Part shown: positions 23,934-33,549 of the stretch, in pieces
Layout: each line of letters starts with the position of its first letter
Numbering within the stretch: the first letter of the stretch is position 1
Notes under the pieces: generated by a model
Databases searched by the model: none
What the model saw: the letters and a program-made list of their open reading frames with translations, nothing else
What the model was told of the DNA's origin: nothing
Assembly: GCA_000434735.1 (NCBI GenBank)
Contig: FR881271.1
Coordinates: forward strand, 22,057-76,007
Reading direction: 5' to 3'
Length of the DNA stretch: 53,951 bases
Source: Bacteroides sp. CAG:530
Lineage (GTDB): Bacteria > Bacteroidota > Bacteroidia > Bacteroidales > Bacteroidaceae
Position numbers and translations under genes: made by a program

Positions 23934-25460
23934 ATGGATAAAAACACTATGGTTCCTGGAAATTTGAAGATGCCTTTAGACAAAATCAAAGCTGTTCTTG
24001 ACGCTGCCGCTGTAGGGGTTTATCGGATAATCTTAACTTCAGGATGTAAGCCTCGGATGGAAGCATCTGCTAAAATGCTTGAACTTCTGGGGCTTGAAAG
24101 AAATTGTAATCTATCTGAAGAAGAAGTCTATGAATATTGGTTTTCAAGGGTTTGTTCGGATTCGATAGATTTGGTGAATCGTACGGTAGATCAGATTACT
24201 GCCGGAGTTCAGCGCGAAGTGGTTTATCAGTGGGATAATCCAAAACTTGGTATAAGGTATGTAAGATGCGGCGGTGTATGCGAAATCCTTGATGACGGTA
24301 CACGTATAATAGAGGGTTATCATTCTGATATAACCGAAGAGATGGACCAACGCTTGCGGGATGAGATTGTGCTGAAAGCGTTTGCCAGCATATTCTATTG
24401 CCTGTTCTATATAGATTTAGATAAAGATACGTATGTGGCGTACTTCAATCGGTTTGAAGAAGCGGCAAGGGTTATTCCCAAAACCGGATGCTTCAGCAAA
24501 GCGCTTTCTATTTTGCCCGAAAGACTTTGTCCGACTTCTGAAAAAGAGAGAATGCGTCGGTTTGCCGATCTGTCTACACTGAAACGTAGACTGAAAGATC
24601 AGAATTACATAAGCATAAAATATAGAGGAATAGAGGTGTCATGGTTGCGTTTGGCGTTTGTGGTAAGCGGCCGCCATGCCGATGGTACCCCGCACTATCT
24701 GGTAACAACGGTGACAGATATCAGCGAAGAGGTGGAGAAAGACGCGCAAAATCTGAAGCATATGAAGGAGAGTATCGAGGCCAATCGCTCTAAGACGATG
24801 ATGCTTCAGAATATGACGCACGAGATACGAACTCCGCTGAATGCCATGTTCGGATTCTCGCAGCTGCTCAGTATGCCCGAAGAGACTGTTTCAAACGATG
24901 AGAAGAGGGAGTATTTCAACTACATCTATAATAGTTTCAATATGTTGTCTATGCTTATAGACGACGTGCTTGACATGGCAAATGCTGAACATGGTAACTA
25001 TAAGATTCAGAAAAGCGAGTTCAAGGTGAACGAAATGTGCCGAAGTGCCGTACAGATGGTGGAAATGCGACTCATGGCAGGGGTGAAGATGTATTTTACC
25101 TCTGAGGTGGACGATAATTATACCGTGGTGTCTGACTGCAGGCGCATACAGCAAGTGCTTATTAACTTCCTGACTAATTCATGTAAACATACCCGTAAGG
25201 GAGAGATACATCTGCATCTGTCTACTACCGAGAATCCGGGACGACTTACGTTCTCGGTTACGGATACTGGTACCGGTGTGTCAAAAGATGTAGCTAAAGA
25301 TGTATTCGAACGCTATAAGAAGGCCGATGATAACACTCAAGGTTCGGGCCTTGGACTTAATATTTGCAAGACCATTGCCGATAAACTTGGTGCAGAGATA
25401 AAATTAGACGAAACCTACACCGGAGGAGCGCGTTTCGTGTTTGTCCTTCCGATTGGATAA
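23934..25460 (+). CDS. PAS-type sensor histidine kinase
   Basis: A 508-aa cytoplasmic kinase without membrane segments. Residues ~15-265 hold two PAS-like sensing regions (LDAAAVGVYRIIL, the PAC-like GYHSDITEEMD, then VTTVTDISEEVEKD). The H-box is NMTHEIRTPLNAMFGF (H296), N-box LINFLTNSCKHTRKG, G1 DTGTGV, G2 GSGLGL: a complete catalytic core. It should phosphorylate a receiver, most likely the stand-alone one at 35478 in the same operon. First gene of the exopolysaccharide operon; the gap to the second kinase is 31 bp. Confidence 0.92.
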   Translation: MDKNTMVPGNLKMPLDKIKAVLDAAAVGVYRIILTSGCKPRMEASAKMLELLGLERNCNLSEEEVYEYWFSRVCSDSIDLVNRTVDQITAGVQREVVYQWDNPKLGIRYVRCGGVCEILDDGTRIIEGYHSDITEEMDQRLRDEIVLKAFASIFYCLFYIDLDKDTYVAYFNRFEEAARVIPKTGCFSKALSILPERLCPTSEKERMRRFADLSTLKRRLKDQNYISIKYRGIEVSWLRLAFVVSGRHADGTPHYLVTTVTDISEEVEKDAQNLKHMKESIEANRSKTMMLQNMTHEIRTPLNAMFGFSQLLSMPEETVSNDEKREYFNYIYNSFNMLSMLIDDVLDMANAEHGNYKIQKSEFKVNEMCRSAVQMVEMRLMAGVKMYFTSEVDDNYTVVSDCRRIQQVLINFLTNSCKHTRKGEIHLHLSTTENPGRLTFSVTDTGTGVSKDVAKDVFERYKKADDNTQGSGLGLNICKTIADKLGAEIKLDETYTGGARFVFVLPIG

Positions 25461-25491
25461 GATTACATCATATTTAAAACTAAGATAAAGT

Positions 25492-26844
25492 ATGACGAGA
25501 GACATCTATTGGGTGGTAGCATTAGCCTTCGGCTTTATACTGCTGCTGATATTGTGTAGAGAGAAAAACAGAATCAAGGATGACTTTGGTGGGGTAACTC
25601 GTGCTTTTTTCTTCTTGGGCATTGCTGCTTTCATCTTTTGCGTGATGGATATGCTATGGGAGCTTTGCTGCAGTCATGTGATAAATAATGGCACGGCGCT
25701 GTTTGTGTGCTCTACTGTCTTTTTCATAGTGCCTGTTTTCACTGTGATGTCCTGGCTATACTTTGTACTTAAGTATGTAAAGTGTAAGAAGCAGTGTCTA
25801 ACGGTATTTTTAGGACTATATGGAGCGATAGCTGTGGCGCAGATTGCGTTGGTTATATATAACATCTTTGATCACGTAATATTTAGTGTAGTAAACGGTG
25901 AATACGTAATAGGGACGTTTCGTCCTATAACGTTTATCTTTCATTTCGGTGCGTATGTCATTATGGCATTATGTATGCTGGTGGCGATATTCCACAACGG
26001 TTTCAGATATAAGGAGTTCAAAGGAAAGTTCGGGGCTGTGCTCATAGCGTCTGCTGTCCCTTTGTTCTTTGGTTTACTTCAGTACAAGTATCCCGAAGCG
26101 CCTTTCAACAGTATGGGTATGTCGCTGTCATACCTCACCATATATATATATGCGGTGTCGGTAGACCGTGAAAGACTTACTCAAGGCAAGAATGTTTTCT
26201 TGCAGAACATGAGCCATGAGATACGTACCACGCTAAACTCGGTATACGGTTTTGCACAATTGCTTTCTCTGCCCGACGGTACATGGACCGGCGAGGAGCG
26301 TAAGGCATATGCCAAGCATATTAACGACAGCTATAACATGCTAGACATGCTGCTAAACGACCTTATGGTTTCTACACGATACAACACCCATAATTACAGC
26401 ATCGAAATAAAGCCGATGAATGTAAGGGTAGTATGCGAAGACGCTATTCAAGCCTTGGAAGTATGCCGACCGGCAAGTGTGGAGCTGAAAATGGTGTCTA
26501 CATTGCCCGAAGACTTTATCATAGAAAGCGACGGACGACGGATACGTCAGGTGTTGCAGAATATGCTTACCAACGCCTGCCAGTTTGTAAGCAAAGGTGT
26601 GATAGAACTGAATGTAAGCTTGCAAGACGATGATTTGGTGTTTATGGTAACTGACAATGTGCCGAGAATAAACAACAAACTGAATTACAAAACTCCGGCA
26701 GAACTGCATAACAACCGTATGGAGGGAATAGGATTGCGATTGCAGATATGCGAGGTTATGGCACGCAAGCTTGGCGGTAGCATGTATAAAGACGTAGATT
26801 ACACAAAAGGTACAAGATATATATTTTCAATAAAAACAAGATAA
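25492..26844 (+). CDS. Membrane sensor histidine kinase, degenerate catalytic domain
   Basis: A 450-aa protein with about seven membrane segments in the first ~220 residues (a 7TM-type sensor), then a histidine kinase core. The H-box keeps the His but not the Pro: NMSHEIRTTLNSVYGF (H242). The N-box, NMLTNACQF, is present. The G1 motif DxGxG is replaced by DNVPRI and G2 GxGLGL by GIGLRL, so ATP binding is probably lost or weak. It resembles the preceding kinase over its core, suggesting duplication and specialisation; it may act as a phosphate acceptor or an allosteric partner of the first kinase. 14 bp to the next gene. Confidence 0.85.
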   Translation: MTRDIYWVVALAFGFILLLILCREKNRIKDDFGGVTRAFFFLGIAAFIFCVMDMLWELCCSHVINNGTALFVCSTVFFIVPVFTVMSWLYFVLKYVKCKKQCLTVFLGLYGAIAVAQIALVIYNIFDHVIFSVVNGEYVIGTFRPITFIFHFGAYVIMALCMLVAIFHNGFRYKEFKGKFGAVLIASAVPLFFGLLQYKYPEAPFNSMGMSLSYLTIYIYAVSVDRERLTQGKNVFLQNMSHEIRTTLNSVYGFAQLLSLPDGTWTGEERKAYAKHINDSYNMLDMLLNDLMVSTRYNTHNYSIEIKPMNVRVVCEDAIQALEVCRPASVELKMVSTLPEDFIIESDGRRIRQVLQNMLTNACQFVSKGVIELNVSLQDDDLVFMVTDNVPRINNKLNYKTPAELHNNRMEGIGLRLQICEVMARKLGGSMYKDVDYTKGTRYIFSIKTR

Positions 26845-26858
26845 TTTATATAACAACT

Positions 26859-28037
26859 ATGACGAACGTTTCTATTAAAAGTATGATTAAGACGAGAGGA
26901 TTATTATTTTTTATGACCGCAATGGCGTTTACGGCATGTACTTCGGACTTTTCAGATTCTGACGCTACAGCAGCGAATGACAAGATGAGTACAGAGGTAT
27001 ATGTGGCGGGTAAGCTGTTGGACGGCAGTGGTTCACGCTCTAGAGCGTATGAAAGCGAAGCTCTGTCGCGTGCGGCACAAGTCGTAAACTATGCTGACGC
27101 TTATTTCTTTATCAGAATAGACAGCCGTATTCCGGAATTGGTGGGCAACTATAATCCTAATGACTACTTGCCATGGAATAACGGTTCTGTGTTTAAACCG
27201 GAAAATAAGGGTAAGGTGAACTTGGACTATCCTTATTGGAATATTTCTTCTACTTATGGTGTAGGTAAGTATCTCTACGATACAAGCGGTAAGTCTGTAG
27301 AAACAATTATCGATGATGTGCCTACATTCGCGTCATTGATGAGCGTAAATAAGAAAGGTTCGGCTCTCGACGCTAACATCGATACAGAGAATCTCAAGAT
27401 TATATGGTATGTAGCTAAATATACCTTTGGCATTTGGCACGTAGACGGTGTGTTGACATTCAAGAGCACAGACGATATTACCGAAGTTCCGGGCGTTAGC
27501 AAAGATCCGAGTTTCGAGAACAAGGCAGAAGAGCCAACTCCGCTTCCTTCGCTCGGCGGTAAGGGTAATATCGAAGTCGATATTCATCAGCAGCAACATG
27601 GCGACTGGCAGGAAATTAAAACCTCAGTTCATGTTCGCGACCTCGTGGAGAAGGTAACAGTTGAGATTCCTCTGGAATATGATAACATTGCCGAAGCCGA
27701 CGATTTCGCTATCCGTACTTATGACCTTGAGCTGGAATCAAAGGTGTTTATCAACAAGACTGAGTACACACTTGACAGTACAAATCCTGTTAAGGTAACC
27801 ATCGAACATAAGGCTGACAAGGCAGTGTTTACCATAGTGTGCACAGACGAAAAATACCTTAAGGCTCTGCGCAAGGAGTATGGCGACGGTGTGACTATCG
27901 AAATTCATACTTATCCTAAAAACATCTCTAAAGATGTAGTTTGGACCAAGCTTCAAAGCTCTGAAGTCAAGGTTTCACCTTCTACATACGAAAACTTGAT
28001 TTTCAAGGGAGCCACTAGCGCGTTTTTTTCTAAATAA
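26859..28037 (+). CDS. Lipoprotein of unknown function
   Basis: A 392-aa lipoprotein; signal MTNVSIKSMIKTRGLLFFMT with lipobox FTAC. The rest is rich in Asp, Lys and beta-strand text (FGIWHVDGVLTF, then a second half with VTVEIPLEYDNI and VTIEHKADKAVFTI). There is no motif for catalysis that I recognise. Cotranscribed with the glycosyltransferase and beta-barrel genes, so it may be an envelope accessory factor for polymer export or attachment. Confidence 0.7.
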   Translation: MTNVSIKSMIKTRGLLFFMTAMAFTACTSDFSDSDATAANDKMSTEVYVAGKLLDGSGSRSRAYESEALSRAAQVVNYADAYFFIRIDSRIPELVGNYNPNDYLPWNNGSVFKPENKGKVNLDYPYWNISSTYGVGKYLYDTSGKSVETIIDDVPTFASLMSVNKKGSALDANIDTENLKIIWYVAKYTFGIWHVDGVLTFKSTDDITEVPGVSKDPSFENKAEEPTPLPSLGGKGNIEVDIHQQQHGDWQEIKTSVHVRDLVEKVTVEIPLEYDNIAEADDFAIRTYDLELESKVFINKTEYTLDSTNPVKVTIEHKADKAVFTIVCTDEKYLKALRKEYGDGVTIEIHTYPKNISKDVVWTKLQSSEVKVSPSTYENLIFKGATSAFFSK

Positions 28038-28058
28038 CCTTTTGAAAAGTATTTAGTT

Positions 28059-29264
28059 GTGGTAGAATATCCCAACGGACAAGGAGTTGATTTCTACGGG
28101 TTCGAAGTGATAGGTTTTTATTTTAAACGCTTCTTACTCTACTATTCTGACTATGCACTGAATATCCGTCTTCTATACGGACTGATATTCTGGTGCATAG
28201 TCACTATGATTATATTGTTCTTCCTGTTCATCAGGTCGATAAGGCGTACCCGCAAGCGGAAGCGCGAGTATGACAAGGCTCATAAAGAACTCTACAATGG
28301 TTTCTATCAGATATTGATTATGGCAGAGAGACCCAGCGTGGAGGAGGTGGAGGCTGCATGTGGCATGACGCTCGATGATATGCAGAAGCGTTACCGAAGC
28401 GCTACGTTATCTCGACTTATCTCTGAGATATGTATGGACCTTAGTCGAGAGCTGGACACTATTCCTAATGCCGATGTGCTCTGTTCGCTTACGGGCGTGA
28501 AGACTCTTTATGAGAAGAACCTGGTTACTAAGCACAATGTGTTCCTTACTCTGCAGAATCTTGCCAACATGCACATACCGGTCAGCGAGGGACTTCTGGC
28601 TATATATACCAACTGTTTCGACGCTAACATGCGCCGCATGGCCCGTATTTGCTATATCATATCGTCGAATGCCGCTCCGTATCAATATCTCATGGAAGAC
28701 TTCAATGATAAGTTGGGCTTGTGGCAAATCATGATGTTGCACCGCCAGTTTGGTTGGGTAAGAGCCAACGAACGGCAGATGCCTCAGTTCTCTGTGATGG
28801 CGCACGAGGTGAAAGATGAAGATTCGGTGGCATTCCTTATCAGGGAAATAGCGTACTGGGGTAGCGAGGAAGAAAAATCGGGATTGCACCAATGGTTCCT
28901 GTCGCCCAATTATAAATATCGTGTAGCCGCATTCGATGCGGTGTCAATGTTGCGCGACAAGAGACAAGAGCAAGCTGCCATCGATTCTTACGACGCTCAG
29001 CCGGAATTCATTCGCCAAGAGGTGCTGAAAGTTATTCATTCCATCAACTCTGGTTTGCATACCGACTTCTTTGTGCGGGCTTACCGTACTTCTACGCTGA
29101 AACAGACGCGCGAGGTTGCCTTGGCTTGTCTTTATAATTACGGTCACGATGGACGCCGCACTTTCGAAATGGTGAGAGATGAAGTCATCAATAACCCTGC
29201 CGACCGTATGCTGATGGATCAAATTGACTCAATAGGGGTCCTTAATCAAATGAGAATGCTTTAA
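28059..29264 (+). CDS. Membrane protein with HEAT-like cytoplasmic domain
   Basis: A 401-aa protein with a GTG start (28059-28061, the only in-frame start giving a full N terminus). One strong membrane segment, residues ~45-65 (LIFWCIVTMIILFFLFI), is followed by a basic RRTRKRKR stop-transfer stretch, so the long remainder is cytoplasmic. That part is helical with paired-helix repeats (HEAT-like: AVLRDK-like and REVALACLYNYGHDGRRTFEM). It could hold the glycosyltransferase at the membrane; 4 bp separate the two genes. No known family recognised. Confidence 0.65.
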   Translation: MVEYPNGQGVDFYGFEVIGFYFKRFLLYYSDYALNIRLLYGLIFWCIVTMIILFFLFIRSIRRTRKRKREYDKAHKELYNGFYQILIMAERPSVEEVEAACGMTLDDMQKRYRSATLSRLISEICMDLSRELDTIPNADVLCSLTGVKTLYEKNLVTKHNVFLTLQNLANMHIPVSEGLLAIYTNCFDANMRRMARICYIISSNAAPYQYLMEDFNDKLGLWQIMMLHRQFGWVRANERQMPQFSVMAHEVKDEDSVAFLIREIAYWGSEEEKSGLHQWFLSPNYKYRVAAFDAVSMLRDKRQEQAAIDSYDAQPEFIRQEVLKVIHSINSGLHTDFFVRAYRTSTLKQTREVALACLYNYGHDGRRTFEMVRDEVINNPADRMLMDQIDSIGVLNQMRML

Positions 29265-29268
29265 CATT

Positions 29269-30729
29269 ATGTGGGAGTTTATATTATATTTCTTTGGATA
29301 CGTAATCTTCGGCTATTCGTTGCTGTTGCTGGCGTCGTACATCATGCTGCTGATATTCGCTTATCAGTATAGTAAGGGCTGCAAGCGATGGTCGGACGAC
29401 TATATTCGGCACATGGTGCAGAGTTCTCCTTATGTGCCGGGCATCTCTATCGTGGCTCCGGCATATAATGAAGAGAAGACCATTATCGATAACGTGCAGT
29501 CACTGCTTAGGATGGACTATCCCAACTTTGAGGTTTGCATCGTGAACGACGGTAGTAAGGATAAGACTCTTGAGTTGCTTATCGATACCTTCGATATGGT
29601 GGAGGTGCCGTTTGAATATGTTTCGAAAGTGAACTGTGCGCCTTTCAAGCGTTTGTTCCGTTCGGCCAATCCTAAATATTCCAGACTGATAGTAGTAGAT
29701 AAGGTGAACGGTGGTACCAAGGCCGATGCCGTAAATGCCGGACTGAACGTAATCACTAATCCCTTCTTCATTAATACCGACGTAGACTGTATCTTGGCTA
29801 AGGACGCCATGTATCAGTGCGTATTCCCGGTTATTACAGACGAAACCATCATAGCCGTGTCGGGAACCATGTCAATGAGTAACGGTTCTACCATCGACAA
29901 TGGCGAGCTGGTAGATATTCGCCCGTCGAACCGCCCCATACCGCTCTTTCAGGACTTGGAGTATAAACGCTCGTTCCTTGTAGGTAAGATGGGATGGAGT
30001 AAGATTAACGCCATGAACAACGTTTCGGGTGGATACGGACTGTTCTCTACCGAAGTCGTTATCGGCGCCGGCGGATACAGTAGCTCTTCATTCGCCGAGG
30101 ATATGGATATGATAACCCGTATGATTGCGTATTGCTGCGATTTCAACCGTGTATATAGGGTAGTGCAGATTCCGCATAACTGCTGCTGGACAGAAGGTCC
30201 GTCTAACCTGCGAATGCTTTATCGTCAGCGTACCCGTTGGGGCCGTGGATTGATACAGATGATGTGGGAGCATCGCCGTCTTTTGTTCAACCGTAAGTAT
30301 AAGCGATTAGGGCTCATAACCATGGTTTATACATTCCTCTTCGAGTTTATGGCGCCCATCATAGAGAGCGTAGGTTTATTGTTGATGATTTACCTGGCGT
30401 TTACCGGAGGTGTAAACTGGGATACTTTCTTCGTGACATTCTTCGCTATCTACATATTCAGTTTCATGCTTTCGGCATTCGTGGTGTTCTACGACTTTAT
30501 CTTAGGGTCATCGTATACCAAGCTGAGAAGTTATCTGAAACTACTGTTGGCGGCGGCTTTGGAACCGATAATTTATCACCCCATCATCGTATTTTGCTCT
30601 ATAGTAGGATACTTTAAGTACGTAACTCGTCAGAAGGCCGTATGGAAGGCTATGGAACGTACGGGTATGAAACGTTCTACTACGGCAGCGACGGCAAGCC
30701 CGTCGGGAGCAGGAGCGACAACTAAATAG
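29269..30729 (+). CDS. Processive GT2 glycosyltransferase (PgaC/BcsA-like)
   Basis: A 486-aa inner membrane glycosyltransferase of family 2. Two N-terminal segments, then the catalytic domain: ISIVAPAYNEEKTI, IVNDGSKDKT (first Asp), FINTDVDC (DxD), FAEDMDM (catalytic Asp) and QRTRWGRG (QxxRW of processive enzymes). About four C-terminal membrane segments follow. It polymerises a sugar (UDP-GlcNAc or similar; the donor cannot be fixed from motifs) on the inner side and passes the chain outward. The C-terminal tail is Ser/Thr/Ala-rich and short. Confidence 0.9.
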   Translation: MWEFILYFFGYVIFGYSLLLLASYIMLLIFAYQYSKGCKRWSDDYIRHMVQSSPYVPGISIVAPAYNEEKTIIDNVQSLLRMDYPNFEVCIVNDGSKDKTLELLIDTFDMVEVPFEYVSKVNCAPFKRLFRSANPKYSRLIVVDKVNGGTKADAVNAGLNVITNPFFINTDVDCILAKDAMYQCVFPVITDETIIAVSGTMSMSNGSTIDNGELVDIRPSNRPIPLFQDLEYKRSFLVGKMGWSKINAMNNVSGGYGLFSTEVVIGAGGYSSSSFAEDMDMITRMIAYCCDFNRVYRVVQIPHNCCWTEGPSNLRMLYRQRTRWGRGLIQMMWEHRRLLFNRKYKRLGLITMVYTFLFEFMAPIIESVGLLLMIYLAFTGGVNWDTFFVTFFAIYIFSFMLSAFVVFYDFILGSSYTKLRSYLKLLLAAALEPIIYHPIIVFCSIVGYFKYVTRQKAVWKAMERTGMKRSTTAATASPSGAGATTK

Positions 30730-30735
30730 TATAGC

Positions 30736-33549
30736 ATGATGAAAAAGGTTAAGATACACAGATTATATACTGCGTTGCTGCTGGCCGCGTTGATAGCACC
30801 GCCTATGGTGGCGCAAGAGCGACAGAACAGCCGACGCAATGATAACTATACGCCTACCAAGAAAGGCACACCGGGTTATTACGACCAGAAGGTGCGTCAG
30901 ATGTTTAAGCAAGGCGACTGGGAGGGCGGAAAGACTCTGCTCGACGAGGGGCTTGCCAAGTATCAAACCGTATCGGGACTGAATGAACTGATGGGTTCTT
31001 ATTGGCTGCACCATAAAGACTATGACAAGGCTCGCTATTTCCTTATCCGCTCACTGCGCGATGACAACAAGAACCCGCAGTCATTGCAGATGCTGATGAA
31101 GATAGAAGAGGAGACCAAGCATTACAGTTCGGCCATAGTTTATTGCAACGAATTGCTTGAACAGGCTCCTTATGAATACACTTTGTGGCGTAAGAAGATA
31201 GAACTATTCCGCTTGCAGGGCAACGAGGTGGAAGCGGCGCGTATGCTGAAGCGACTGGGTGAGATTTACCCCGACCGCATGGAGGTGAAGAAAGAAATAG
31301 CGTGGGACTATGAAGAGAAATATCGCAAGTACCGAAAGGACGGCGACATTGCCGGACAGGAGGAGATGCTGAGAAACTTGGTTAAACTATCGCCTAAGGA
31401 TGCCGAGTTCCAGATGGCGCTGTGTAATCTGCTGCTCAACTCCGGTCGTACGGGCGAGGCTATCGATGTGGCAGGATATGCCGCAACCATCGTTTCGCAA
31501 CCTTATCCTTTTGTTGAGAAGAAGGCTTCTATACTTGGCGATCTTTCTCGCTATGACGAGGCATTGTCTTATCTGCGCAGCGTGCAGAAAGGAATGCCGG
31601 CATTGGCATCCCATCGTATGCAGTTGGCACGCTTGATAAGCAACCTTGAGAAGGAGTCGGCTAACGTGGCTTTACGAAACGATGCTTATACCGCTTACGC
31701 CAAACTTTATGAAAGAGAACATTCAGAAGAAGCGTTGACTTATCTTCTCAATACATCCATGTCGCGCGGCTACCTTGACGATGCTTTGGTATATATCCGT
31801 GAGGCGCGTCGTAGGCATGGCGATACGCAGAATCTGCTTTACCGCGAGTATACCGTGCTTCGCCGTCTGGGATATACCAATGCGGCGATAAATATGCTAG
31901 AGACTATCCATACTAAATGGCCCGACGATGTTGATGTCAATAATGAGCTGTGCGGCATCCGTATGGACGATGTGCGCCGAATGATGGACTTCGGTCAGTA
32001 CGATGAAGCCATACCCATGCTTGAAAGAGTGAGAGAATATAAGGTAGACGATGATACCCATGCAGCCATAGAAAGAAGACTGTTTACCTGTTACGTAAAG
32101 GCCGGACAACGTGCCAAGGCTTTGCATCAGTTGGAAAGAATAAGCAACGACCCGCTGGTACAAGCAGGATTGCTCGAAGAGGTGGAGTTGCCTTTCATTA
32201 AGGAACTCATGGCGCAGGGACGTATGCATCAGGCGGAGGCCGAGATTCAGAAGGTGCTTGAGTTGGGAGAGCCTTCGGCTGATATACTTCGTATGGCCAT
32301 CACTACCGCTATGGTTCTGAAGAAGAATAACCAGGCTCGCGTATTGGTGGATATCGGTCGGGAACGATTCCCGGAAGACCCTTACTTCATTCTGAAGGAT
32401 GCGCAGTTGAAGGCAGGAAAAGGCGATTTCGAGACTGCTCTGAATTTGCTTAAGCCTATGCTCGATACATACAGCGGTGATAATGCTGTGATAGACGCAT
32501 ATGCCGATTGTAGCGAGGCGCTTGCCATGAAGCATCTCAAAGAAAAGAATTTCGATGAGGCCATGCGCCTTGTCGATGATGGTTTGGTGTATAGTCCCAA
32601 TAACCAGATGCTTATTCTTGCTAAGTCTATGATTTACGAGGCGCAGAAAGACTGGGATAACGCCATAGAGACATACAGAGAATACCATCCTGCTATGGGT
32701 GAGTTGCGTGAGTACAAGTTGCGTATGGAGGCATTGCGCCGACATCTCATGAAAAATCAGTTGCTGATAGATTACCAGAGAGCGAGGCCTTCGGATTATG
32801 ATGGTATAACTTCGGCGGGGACTATCACTTATACCCGATACGCTAAGATTAATGTCTATAGTTTGGGCATGACTTATGCCGGACGCGATGGACTTATACA
32901 TAATGCCGCCAATACTGACTCTATCGGTGGAACAGGTTTTCAGGTTACTGGCGAGTGGCAGCATGAATGGAATAGCCGGTTCACTACCAATCTTACAGTG
33001 GGAGGGGCCAACAAGTTCTTCCCGAGAGTGAAGGTGGGATTGGCAGGAAGTTACAGTCTGCGTAATGACTGGACCGCAAAAGGCGATGTGTCATACCGAT
33101 TGATTGGCCCTGGCGATAAAGCTAACACTTCGCTTATAGGATTAGGTGTAGGGGCTACTAAAGAAATTGATCATTTCAGCTTCGGAGCCGATGCGCACGC
33201 GTTCGCCATGATGGGAAAAGAAACCGATTATTTCGGCGGAAAGTTCTTCGTCAGTGGGGGACTGGTGGCCAAGTGCTATCCGTTCGACGGAAGTCGCACG
33301 CATCTGTTCTTGTCGGGAAGCGTAGGTACCGCGCCCGATTTATCCGTGATAGACAACACCATGCCTACAAAGTTCAATCAGCTTAATACCATGCTCAACT
33401 TTGGCGGTATGTATGTAGTAAACTCCGTGTTAGATTTCGGCTTGTCCGGACTGTGGTATACCATGACACTCGATTCAAGTTCGGCAGCCAAGGCAAGTTA
33501 TAGTAAGAACTACTTATATTTTAACGCAAATGTTACGATACATTTCTAA
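30736..33549 (+). CDS. TPR protein with C-terminal outer-membrane beta-barrel (PgaA/YaiO-like)
   Basis: A 937-aa protein with signal peptide (cleavage near MVAQ). Residues ~45-690 are TPR arrays (repeats such as WLHHKDYDKARYFLIRSL). Residues ~700-937 show amphipathic beta strands with aromatic girdles ending VTIHF, i.e. an outer membrane barrel of YaiO/PgaA style. Role by analogy with PgaA: the TPR part in the periplasm guides a polysaccharide to the barrel pore. The 3' end overlaps the next gene by 20 bp. Confidence 0.85.
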   Translation: MMKKVKIHRLYTALLLAALIAPPMVAQERQNSRRNDNYTPTKKGTPGYYDQKVRQMFKQGDWEGGKTLLDEGLAKYQTVSGLNELMGSYWLHHKDYDKARYFLIRSLRDDNKNPQSLQMLMKIEEETKHYSSAIVYCNELLEQAPYEYTLWRKKIELFRLQGNEVEAARMLKRLGEIYPDRMEVKKEIAWDYEEKYRKYRKDGDIAGQEEMLRNLVKLSPKDAEFQMALCNLLLNSGRTGEAIDVAGYAATIVSQPYPFVEKKASILGDLSRYDEALSYLRSVQKGMPALASHRMQLARLISNLEKESANVALRNDAYTAYAKLYEREHSEEALTYLLNTSMSRGYLDDALVYIREARRRHGDTQNLLYREYTVLRRLGYTNAAINMLETIHTKWPDDVDVNNELCGIRMDDVRRMMDFGQYDEAIPMLERVREYKVDDDTHAAIERRLFTCYVKAGQRAKALHQLERISNDPLVQAGLLEEVELPFIKELMAQGRMHQAEAEIQKVLELGEPSADILRMAITTAMVLKKNNQARVLVDIGRERFPEDPYFILKDAQLKAGKGDFETALNLLKPMLDTYSGDNAVIDAYADCSEALAMKHLKEKNFDEAMRLVDDGLVYSPNNQMLILAKSMIYEAQKDWDNAIETYREYHPAMGELREYKLRMEALRRHLMKNQLLIDYQRARPSDYDGITSAGTITYTRYAKINVYSLGMTYAGRDGLIHNAANTDSIGGTGFQVTGEWQHEWNSRFTTNLTVGGANKFFPRVKVGLAGSYSLRNDWTAKGDVSYRLIGPGDKANTSLIGLGVGATKEIDHFSFGADAHAFAMMGKETDYFGGKFFVSGGLVAKCYPFDGSRTHLFLSGSVGTAPDLSVIDNTMPTKFNQLNTMLNFGGMYVVNSVLDFGLSGLWYTMTLDSSSAAKASYSKNYLYFNANVTIHF

